Shown here: piece after piece, positions 48,601-60,600 of the stretch
Layout: the number at the start of each line of letters is the position of its first letter
Position numbering within the stretch: position 1 is the stretch's first letter
From: Ctena decussata
Lineage: Eukaryota; Mollusca; Bivalvia; Lucinida; Lucinidae
Length of the DNA stretch: 64,000 bases
Assembly (NCBI GenBank): GCA_963989385.1
Contig: OZ022511.1
Span: 5,456,001-5,520,000 of the forward strand
Direction: 5' to 3'
Made by a program: the position numbers and the translations under genes
The notes under the pieces: model-generated
Databases searched by the model: none
Told to the model about the DNA's origin: nothing
The model's input: only the letters and a program-made list of their open reading frames with translations

Positions 48601-51600
48601 AGCATAACTTAAAATGTCTGTTTTTTTTTGTTTTTTTTTTTCAAAGCAGGCGTATGAAAACGACCTCGTTAGAACCTGGTGATCTAGACGTACATTGTCT
48701 ATCGTTCAAAAGCAGATTGAGGATATGGTGCAATCTTTGGTAAATTTCCTCTTACCCAGAGAACATCATATATACATTCTTTGGACAGAGATTCAGGTAT
48801 AGACACGCCCAAGAGGCTGTATCGAATAATGCGGCTTTTCGAAGCTTTTATAATCCACAAACAGTCCACGTTGAGGTCATAGTGGCCGTCGCCGTCACTG
48901 TCTGGGCTAATAATAATACCAGTTTCTGTTTCCAACGTCTCGCCACAGTCTTCTAATTTATCTGCATAACATAAACTCACTATAAATGATTAACCTCTTT
49001 TAGACTGGCCCAGAGGTTATCAAACTTGAGTACATTCTCAAACTCAAAATAAAGCACACTCATATGAAGCAGCCAATCAGTGTGCTATTTTTTTTTTATT
49101 TTTTTTTTGAGTTTGAGATTATACTCAAGTTTTAAAACCTCAGACCCTGCAAACATGTTCTGGGGACATATGCAAACAGTTCAGAATCAGTTTAGACGCC
49201 GCGGATCAGGATCAACACTTTTTGCTTAAAACATTCATAGAAATAGACTCATCCCAAATGTAAGGATGGACAAGTCACCTAGGCAAAAATAACAGGTTAA
49301 ATTATACTGAGGGGATTTTAAAACTTCCACATTTTAGTGCCAGCTGATGATCTCTTCACACGTGACAGTGTTAAAGTTGTTGCGGCGAAATGCTTGAAAC
49401 TTATCAAATTTAAAAATTACGCACTTTATTCGTAACGTGTACTGGCGTGCGACCAGTGGTGGCCGCGTACCAGTTGTGGCCGTTTGCGTTTTGCACGCGC
49501 AATTACGTATTTGATCCGTCTCAGATTTGGTCATTTCGTAAAAGGAAACAAAAGAAAATCCCACAAAAAAACTGGCGAAATTATCTCCCCGGAAGGCAAA
49601 AGATTACCAATTTCCCCAAGCTACCCTCATGCCAACATTATTGCCTTGCCGGGGATCACGACCCTTGATACACACAAAATTAAATACAGAAATAAACATG
49701 AACAAATTGCTTTAGTAATGATTACCTATGACGAAAAAGGTATAACCTGCAACCAGCCTGCTAAAAAAGCATCTATATTCTTGTAAATGACAGCACACGT
49801 GTAACCATTATTTATGTTTGTTTTCGACGTAATGAAGCGTGTGCCTACGAAATGACTACGTCACAGTTTAAAGTCCGTTTCTGACCGTTGCTTATATTCT
49901 ATCCGTACTGAACACGCTAAAACTATTTAATTCTGACAAAGACCACAAACTTACAATGACATATCATCAAAGTTTAAATCCACAACTAGGTTTTGAAAAA
50001 TGCATCACTCAACGCATGGCAATCGTGACGGCCATCACTGGTACGCTACGTTCGTATTTCAATGCTTTTTGGTGCCCTAGTTTGAGGATCTGTCACAGGC
50101 ACATGTTATAATCTATTTCAAAAAATAAATCAGTATTGTTACGACAGTAACCCCTAGTTTATTAAACCAAAATATAGAATCAATAATCACTATAGGTTCG
50201 TTACAAGATAAAAAGAGTAACAAAAAATGGCCACCACTGGTCGCCTGCCAGTAGAGTGGAGTCGGGTAATATCGGACAGCGGGTAAATTCGGACATACCA
50301 TTGCAAACAGTGAAAATCCAGATGAGACGGCTCATAATGAGCCGTCGCATCAGGATTTTCACTGTTTGCCAAGTTAATTTTGTTTATATTCCAAACAACT
50401 GACATATAAAGGAAACAATGTCACTGTCCGAATTTACCCGCTGTCCGAATTTACCCGACTTTCCTATACTTAAATGAGGTAAAAGAGCGTGACGTTTTTG
50501 AAACGCATAAGGCGATAACTACGTTAGCTTATGCAATACTCTTTTAGGCGATTTCTTACCGCCTTAATATTATTAGGTCATCCACACTGGTTTGCAATTA
50601 TCATTGCAATCGACGCACTCGCGCAAAACGTATTACGGAGGCGGGCGTTGACGTATGTTAACATCACGTCTTCTGGATTTGAATCTCGTTTAGCTTCTTT
50701 TCTATGGGTCTTTTCGGCTTTGTGTAAACCGTGCAAATTGTAAATTGCGGTAATTATCTCATAAAATTGTGTCGCGACGTCAGTTTGTAAATTTCAGCAT
50801 TAAACTGGTTCTAAAATCTACACCTGTTTGCGATAATTAAGCGCGGTATGCATAATTAAGCCATAGGCCGACTTCAAACTTTTAAACTTCAATTTGATAT
50901 TGAAAGAAGAATGTTTTCTCATAAAACTGTATAGGCCCTACATGAAGTGATGGATCTGTATATAAACTGTATTTCTGGTCGATATGGTTGAACGGTTTCA
51001 AAATCGGAATATGGACATAATCAGGTATAAGAGAATATGGGAAGATTCCACTTTAGCGGTCCCCGGAACTTTCGACACATCTTCAACTGCGCATAGTCTA
51101 TTGCGCATGAGCCCAGTGGCAATTGAGTTGTGAAGCGGGGGTGTGGGAGCGGCAGCCCCATCAAGAAAGGTAAAAAAGAAGAAAGAACACATAAACTATA
51201 CCAGCAGAACTTACTACCAATTCCTGGGGACCGCGAAAGTGGAAGAGTTCTGAGAATATGTATGTTATGAAATTTTTGTGGGCGTAACTGCAATTCTTTT
51301 CGAGATATTCAAAATTAAAGGGTGGAAGTTTTTAAACCCTTTCAGTATAGTTCGAATCGCGTGCCAGATACAGCAAAGGGGCATAATTATTCTCCAGTCT
51401 AACAGTTAGGACTATTTTGGCGGAAGGGTTATTTACGACCAGTCAATACACACAAAATATGTGTCCATGCACTTTACACATCCTTGAATCTGGATACCCT
51501 CTTTAAATATAACAAAATCAGCTAACTAGACGATATGGGTGTGAAAAGGGCGAAATTAGCAGCAAGGTCAAAAAATATTATTAAAATCATATTAAACTAG

Positions 51601-54600
51601 AAACGTTTTACAGAGAAAAACTGATGTCCCCCCCCCCCCCCCCCCACTAACACACACACGCCTCCCCATTTCCCATCTTATAAATTGAAAGCCTGTACAA
51701 GTAAAATATCTATGCAAGTTTGGAGAAAATCCATCCACTGGTTCTAAAGATATCCCACATAGATGACTATGTCCTTGAAAAATGGGACTAGTTCAACAAA
51801 TACTAAACATGTCTTAAACTGTAACAACTATATATTCCTGCAAGTTTGATGAATATCTATCAATTGGACCAAGATATAACTAATTTTTAGGAGAAAAAAA
51901 TAAGCGTTTTTAAGTTAGCTTTAGGCCTTCAAAATGGTGTCAAGGTAATCAAAACATAGTAAACTCTTAAGATTGGCCCAAAGGTATATCTATGAAAGTA
52001 AAGTGGAAATCAAGCCAAAGGCGAAAGAGATAGTTCAACTTCAGTGTAATTTTCACATATCTAAGTCCTCCTGTGACCTTGAAAATGAGATCAAGGTCAC
52101 CAAATCTGATCAGCTTTTAAGCTAGTCGCAATGATGTATCCATGCAAGTTTGGTGAAATTCCATCTGATGGTTCATGAGATATTATGGGTACAAGAAATT
52201 GCCATCTAAGTCCTTCAGTGACCTTGAAAATGAGGTCAAGGTCACCAAAATCTAACCAGCTCTTAAGCTAGTCCCATTGATGTATCCAAGCAAGTTTGGT
52301 TTAATTACATTAATTTGTTCATGAGATATTGTGGTAAAAGGATATTGTCATCTCAGTCCTCCAGTGACCTTGAAAATGAGGTCAAGGTCATCAAAATCTA
52401 ATCAGCTTTTAAACTTCTCCCAATGATGAATCCATGCATGTTTGGTAATATTCCATTCATTCGTTCAAGAGATATCGTGAGTTGTCATCTAAGTTCTCCA
52501 GTGACCTTGAAAATGAGGACAAGGTCACCAAAATCTAATCAGCTCTTAAACTTGTCCAAAATGATGTATCTGTGCAAGTTTTGTGAACTTCCATCCATCG
52601 GTTTATGAGACGGAAGCAGCCAACCAGTGTGCTTTATTTTGAGTTTGAGAAGGTACTTAAGTTTTATAACCGCTGGGCCTGGCCCCGATGTTATAAAACT
52701 TTTTTCATGCTCAGCTAATCTGGGCATGCTTAGCATGAAATTTTAACTGCTAATAAATAGCAAATTACTGATAAGTACAGTTGCTTTCTTGCTCAGTTAA
52801 GTTGAGGATGAAATTTTCTCTGCTTATGAATATGAAAATAAGTTTTTTTTCAGCAGTGAAAATTTCATGCTCAGCTGTGCTGAGCTCACAAAAAAGTTTT
52901 ATAACCGCGTTGCCAGAGTGTGGCCCTCCGAGCGGGGACATCATTCCACCAGTCAGTGTTCTGGTATATTATATATCATAATTCAAGCCAAGGCTAAGAA
53001 ACTTCTAAACACTGATGGAAACCTGGCCAAATATTAAGGTAAAATATTCTTTATCCAGTTCTAAATGCTTGTTTGAAATTAACCTCAAGTTTATCTTTTG
53101 TTGTCGGCCATTCTGAAACTGGAGAGTAATTATAGCCTTTATGGTGACTAATTTCGTGTTGTCTTTTTCCCCCATGGTTGTATGGGTGGGATCTGGTGAT
53201 CCTGAGAATTTTCCTACTTACTTTTAACTATAATTTATTAATTTCCGGAAAATGTATGAATGAAAAACTATAGGCCCTATTGGCATCGCGGGAAAATATA
53301 CCTCATGGCAAGTGCGAATGCCAAAATTATCAGAAAAAGCAACACACCTGCGCATTCAAATCAGACTAGTCCCTTTCTTAGCAAATCTACAAATCATTGA
53401 GAATCAAGAAAGTTAAAAGCGAGAATTCTAAATCAGTCCGAGCTTTGCGAAGACCGATTTAGAATTTAAAGTACACTCAAAGCGCAATGTCCTTTTTAGT
53501 GACGCCAGTTACTTAACCCTTTTATGCCCAGTGGCCTTTTCTATTCTTATCACAAGGATGTGTCCATCTGTCAATTAAGGAGTAATTTGTTGTTTTTATA
53601 AATCATTTTTAATTCATTTTACGGTGACATACCCATTTGTCTTATGCAAATATCTAAGATCCTGATCAGACGCCGCGTTTGCGGCGTCTGATATAGGTCT
53701 GCATTGTTTGCCTATGTCCTATTTATGGGTTAAAGTAGCAAAACATTTATTCGTTTTCGAAAAGTCGGCGGATGAACTGAGTATTTCCTGTCTTTATCCA
53801 ACAAGTATAGCTGTCACGAAAAGCCTGGTCTACGCTTAGAAATCATTAAAAGCTGATATTTATTACATACATCATAATGATTACAACCATTTAAAATCTA
53901 GAAAAAAACTTATGTTTATATGTCTAAAGTCGACATTTAAATCCCCAAAAGTGGATTTCAAGCACGAGTTCGGGTGGTGGGTTTCATACCACTTCGCTTT
54001 CATTATCAGCCTTTTACTGGAATACTGCTGAAAAGGCTGTAAGATCACAAATCATCCGTTTATCTATACCTTGCGCTATATTGTGCTATATTGTGATACC
54101 AAATGCAGTGTGCGGTATTTCATATGACCTCTCACGACATATATGCGAATAGCGCTCACGAAGTAGAAGCTCTCTGAAATATAAGTCGCGCAATACGCTC
54201 ATGTCAGGTCACCTGCAGCATATAGGTCAGCGGGAACCAATTGTAGTCATAGAGACCAGAAATTCAAAAAGGTGCAGGGAAGCTCGGAGCTATTATTATA
54301 CGTCACATGGTGCTGTTTGATTGGATAATAATGCTGATGAGGTTGAAAATAATGTTTTGATGAACTGTAGAAATCAATTTTGTTTAATTTTAAGGATATT
54401 GTAAAGAAATAATAGGAGAAATAAACTTATGTGGACCATGGAGGCAATATTTTATGATTGGTAATTTTAGCAAATTTTGGCGCTTTTCTGCGGAGTCATA
54501 TGGGTTGCTGTATATCAACATCCTGAAACTGCCAGAAAGTGCTGGGTAAGGTGTTGTTTTTCCTATTTGATAGCAGCGATCAACATGTTAGCTTGAAATT

Positions 54601-57600
54601 AAGGCAAATTTGGATGGTCTAGCAACATTGCATAAAGGGTGCCACACTGCCAAAGGCAGTAGGGGTCACTATAGAAGTCTGTGGGAGAAACAATTAGTTC
54701 ACGCTGCCCTATAAAGGTCAATCTGCATTGTGGCTACCTAATGGCTGCACTTCCGTGTCGGAGGCAATGACCTGAATAACAGAATCAATCTCAATAACGT
54801 TAATCAAGGTGATTCATTTATCAATTCTCAAATAAATCACAAAAGGTATTGCATGAAAATTCTTGCAGACTTGAATTAATTGAATTATCTTTAAGTATAG
54901 ATCTCTACTCTATCTAAGCCTACTTATTTCAGAAATTACGAAACAAAAAGAATACTAATAAAAAAATTCGGCACAATTCGAAAATGCTATATAGTTGCAA
55001 CACTTAAAGAAGGATATCAAATGAATGTCTTGGGATTTACAACCCACGCTGACTGCGACAACTCCGCCTGGGTTCGAATGTGCTCGGAAGCAGCCAATCA
55101 GTGTGCTTTATTTTGAGTTTGAGAATGTACTCAAGTTTTATAACCTCCGGGCCTGGCCATACAAGCATTACACTTCTCAATAAAGAAGTTACATGTAACA
55201 ATTTTAAGCTTGATTTTCATGCATGACCTGTCGGATAGGGCTACAGAATTCAGTTGTGCAAACACAATCAGGTATACCCTGATCCAAAAGAATTGTCAGG
55301 GCGGAGTTATCTTTGCACCTTCCCCTAGACTTTTCTATTGTACAAAAAGGAGCACAGGACATACACGCTGCTCACTCACCGGTAACACAAATTATTCAAA
55401 TATAACAAAGCTTACAAATACAATGTAATGTTATGCAACATCTGGACATTCGGTATAGCCAACAATACGCGCACGTGGCTAGCCATATTACCTGTCCTTG
55501 TACAACGTCGATCAAACAAGGATGAATGGATGACTTGCAATTTTACGTCCTTTTCAACAGTATTTGAGTCATATCAGGACGATTGAAGGGTGATAATGAA
55601 AGGCTCAGTGCAATGTAACCCTGTTAACGATTGGAAAGATTTCACCCTCCAGAAATTAAGCTCCGGACCGCTAGATCAGCAGGCAGAGGCTTAACCCACG
55701 ACTGATCGGACGCACAAGCTGGTCTGATTTTTCCTTTTTGCAAATCCAATAAAGTATCTTTTCAGCCGACACCGGTCATTTGCTATTTAAATTTACCAGA
55801 CGAACTGCGATGATGCACAGACTGATCTAAGTCTTGTTTCTTCACACTCTCCATAAGTGTCTTTTTTCAGTAAGGAAATAGTGAGCATAAAGTTATGGCT
55901 TGCCATATACATAGAGATGAAATGAAAGCACACTCTTATCTGAGTCTTCGCCGTTCGCACATGCTATCTTGGTACATGTACAGCCCAATACCTGATCAAC
56001 ATGTATGATCATACGGACTGTCATCTTCGCAAGCCAATGGTACTAAGTCCACTTTGTTTCCAACGAAAGGAACAAATTGGACTCCGAAACCTTGAATAGC
56101 AAAGCTGACAGCCTGTACCGTTACCGAATTCTCTTCAAGTTGTATACTCCTCATGATCCAATTATGGTCCATGATCCAAAGATTTTCTTTTTGAACGTAC
56201 AGATTGAAAAGGCGTGTGTTTGTCTTAAAATTCAGACAGAGACTTCTGTTTTCAAGTAACAGAAATGCCTAACGATTTGATGTCTGAATCAACAGGAAAG
56301 ACGCTGATAATTATACAAGGAGGATGCCAGACAGATCTGAAGCTTCGCTTTTACACCGATAATCTGCACATTGAATATATATAGCATTCTTCTGGCGTGT
56401 CGCAAGTATGATGGCAGCCGCAGGAAAAAATCAAATGCTATGTTTCAATATACGCCAAATGATTCATTCTGCGAGCCAAGAGACATTCGCAAGTATAAGC
56501 GTACTGAAGCTCTATGCTAACACTTGCACATATGGACAATGTTATAAAAATATAAACGTATACGTTATTGGCCTCGGAAGCGCAGATGGCTAAGATCTGG
56601 CTTATCGAGTTCGAATCCCGCCGGCGGCGGAATTTGTCACACCGTAAAGTCGTTCCATTGCGCAGAATTTCATTATCATCTTTATAAATGTATCTTCTTT
56701 CTTACATTTTTATCAAGATAGATAGTCCTTCATACAGGACAGTACATGTAGTGTCAGGAGGTTTCTGACATGCTTTATGCTTGGTGAACTTGAAAAAGCG
56801 TTCAAAATCTATTCTACCGAATCTTCTAGTGGTCTGATCGATTTTGACAGTAATTGGCAGCACATATTTGTTACCGCCCTGACATTTCTTTTGGATCAAG
56901 GTATATATACCAGCAATATCTGCATCATACGATACTGAAGCTTTGAAATACTGTATCATTTAGTTTAAGATTTTAACACCTCAACAGATATTCTGGCCCA
57001 GGGCTGTATAACACTTAAAGTGTTTTCAAGTTTCGTTACATGCTTTAGAGTTAATGTGATATTCACCTTTGCATATGACCAATGTACAGTACCCCCAACG
57101 TATATCTGGATCGATTGTATAGCACCAGGGCTTGCCAGTTCTCCCGATATCACGGCAGTAATTCTTAGCTTCAGCGACAGATCCGTCAACAGGAAATAAG
57201 TCGTCAGTATTGTCCGAATGACTATGTGGAGTCTGAGATGACCATGGCTGACATGTCTGTCCGGTGTTCGTTACTGCTACGGTTCCGTTATACGGAACCG
57301 CTATCAGATGATCCCAACAACTATAAGGTCCTTAAATTTAACAAAAAAAAGACAACATTAAAATTTTAAAATTGAGCCACATCATGTGACTTCCAACACT
57401 GTGGCAGTTTTATCCCGTGATTTATTCTGATCATTCTTATATACTTAAGGACAAAAGGTTGCACGGATGTTCCTTCAACATCCATGCAGAACTTTTGTCC
57501 TTAAGTATAGTTTGCACCGGGTCTATGGAAGTCTCACTTTGACTGTATTGGTTGATCCAGTTTCCAGAAATTATAATAGTGAAATGCAAATCAAGAAATG

Positions 57601-60600
57601 GGTCAAGGGTGTAAGAACACTTGCGTTATTTAACTGAAGTTCTGATGGGTAGATTTGACCGATATATAACGTCAAAGTCGTTAAAGTAGGTATTATCTTT
57701 AGATCGTCTGAATATATCTAGTAGTATGACTGAAATTTCCAATGATTTAGTTCGTAAATGAGGCACCATGAAGTCTCTTTCGTGGCATTTTTTTAAACTC
57801 TGCCAGAAGAAAAAACAACAATTAGTTCCCATCGGAATACCTTCTTTTTTCTCTATACAAGGGCTGTTCAGAAAGTTCTGCGAGTGGCCCCATAACTAGA
57901 TATATGGGCATGCTGGAGACAAATGCTATGCATGAATTGAACGCACTAAATTTTGCCTTAACAATGATGCAAAATTCTTCACAAAGTCACTTTTTCTCAT
58001 TGAGTAACAACACGTTTTTTGGCCCCGCTCATACCACTAGGCTTATTCCATTTGTGAAATCTTTTTAGCAGTAGTCATTCAATTCAAATGTCGCTAAAAC
58101 TTTGTCAACTGTTTGTCCTACTTGGTTTGAATAATTTCAATAGGAGAAAACGCGGTGACGTCATCGATAAGGACTTCCAAGGTATTCCCCACACTGGTTG
58201 GCAAAAAGTCGATATATTGAACGTTTATTGGGTGATGTTAAGCTATGGAATTAATCATGCCGTGTATTTTGCGCATTATGATGCATGTTTTTTTATATAT
58301 ATATATAAATAATAACGCTTAGAAATGTAGGTATTTTAGTGTGAAATATTGTTCTATTCTCTCTCCTTATTCATTTAAATTGGTTCCACATGAAGTGCTT
58401 TTAGATGTACGTTTTAGCATGGATACTCTAAAAAAATGTGTCTGTATCTGGTGTACATTTTGAAATTAAACCGGTTGTTTATTGTTTATAAATGAATGTA
58501 TCCGGTATTCAGCGGGTCTTTTGATAAGGAATGTCTTTAATTATCATTAAACGCCGCAGGTGTCCTACAGTGACAATGTCATATCGACTTGTATAATATT
58601 GTTTTTGGCGGTGTGGCTAATTTAAATATCAAATAAAACTTGATTATTATAATCTATGATATTTTGATATAAATGTGCTTGTCCGCTCATAAAATATAAC
58701 GAGCAAACAATGAGAGAGAGAGAGAGAGAGACAGAGAATTTGTTGTTTAGATGTCATGAGCTCGGACTAAATACTGTGGTAATTACTGTATTTCAAAACA
58801 GAGAAGATTCTCTGTTTATATATCATCCTTTACCGTTTTATCAAACCATTAGAGAGAGACAGACAGAGTGAATTTATTTTTCAGATGTCATGAGCTCGGA
58901 CTAAATAATGTGGTTATTACTGATAGTAATTTCAAAACAGAAGTTTCTCTGCTTATACATGTATATTATCCTTTACCGTTTTATAACATTCTCTTTTGAA
59001 TCGCAGTCATGACTATGAATTCATTTACTTATTTATTGTTTACATTTTCTTATCCCTAAATCGGATCAATATGTTTTATTAATTTTGCATTAGTTCTCGT
59101 TGGATACAAGTTTCTATATTTTATTGTCTTCCATTTTCTATTACCCGAGTTATATCTACTAATCAACTTGATTGTCGAAAAGGTTTAAAGGTTAAAATAC
59201 TGATCTTTTACCTCCGATTTATGTATTTTTATTTCATTTATTTATTTTTCTTTTTCAGTCAAAGTTATTAAGAGAAAAAGTCCTGTTCCAAAGCGAGCCA
59301 ATGTATGTCGAGTAATTAAATACCTTTAAATAATATTGAATAACTATCTTTTTTCGCGCGACAAGCGATTAAGACAATATTAGCACTGGTTTTATCGGTT
59401 TCTGTTTATTCGTAGCTTTCTAAACTATATTTTACGCATGTCAGAGGTTGATTTTAAGCAAAATGCCATAGAAGACCACTGTCTGTCGCTATCTTTTTGC
59501 CAACCAATCTACCCACGTGATCATCCGATGACGTCACTCCGAGGATTCCTGTTATCTCCTATACGAGGGACGATTTAAAAGTAGTTCTCAGCTTTACACT
59601 GTTCTGAAACCGTTTGAGTGGATTTGAGTCATTGATTTGAAACTGCCATTCTACAGAGCAACAATCACCAAAATCTTCTGTATAAATCGGATAACACTTC
59701 ACGTTTTCTGCTGCCCCCATGAGTGGACTGTGTAAGTCTTTGACCTACTATAACTTTAGCAGAGTTAATCATTTTGCAATTGTTTTTTTTAAGATATGTC
59801 GTATAGCATGCCTGTTAGTGATGATATATGCAAACATAATCTTATTCCATTTCAGAATTAAAAGCAAATATTTAATTGTTAGGAAGTGTCTATTTTGAGA
59901 GTTTCTGCAGACAGTGCACAATAAAAGTCGCATGCTGTGCGTGCACAGGAGTGAATGTGTCTTAACTCTTTTTGAAGAAAATTATGTAGGATGTCAATGT
60001 TTATGTGTGTGTAAACATTGTTTGGTTTTGCTCCAAATGTTCAGGACTAACAAACACGAAAGCGAGATGTGGGTCTCTAAATTTCAGGTTGCAAAATTTA
60101 TTGGTTTACGGTAGAGCCGCTATTTTGTGTTTACATCAAATCATTGACAAATCATCATGTTTGCATGTACTATAACAAGAACCATTCAAACCTTGTAGAA
60201 TGTGAAGAATGCTTTTTCAAAGTAATTCAAGACAGACAGAGCTTAAATGTTACTTTAAAAATATGCCCCCATACATCTTGTGTTTAAGGCGCTGTATAAA
60301 AAAAACTTTTGCCCGAACTTTTTGAAACTTCCACAGAAAGCTAGCGAACGACAACTAATTACATTTATGTTAAGCACGCATGTGCAGATTTAATAGAAGT
60401 ATCTAAGACTCAGACGTTTTCAATCGCCCCTAGTACAAACGTTAGAAAGGTGGAGTCCTTCCTTTCAAAGCCATTCGCAGTTCTTATGGCTTTACTGAAA
60501 TAGACGTAAACGCTATTTTTTAAATATTGTGGCGCCGTTTTTGGATAAATTTCGTTCAAATAAAGGACACGTTTTATTTGGCGCTTGCAATGCTCTTGTT

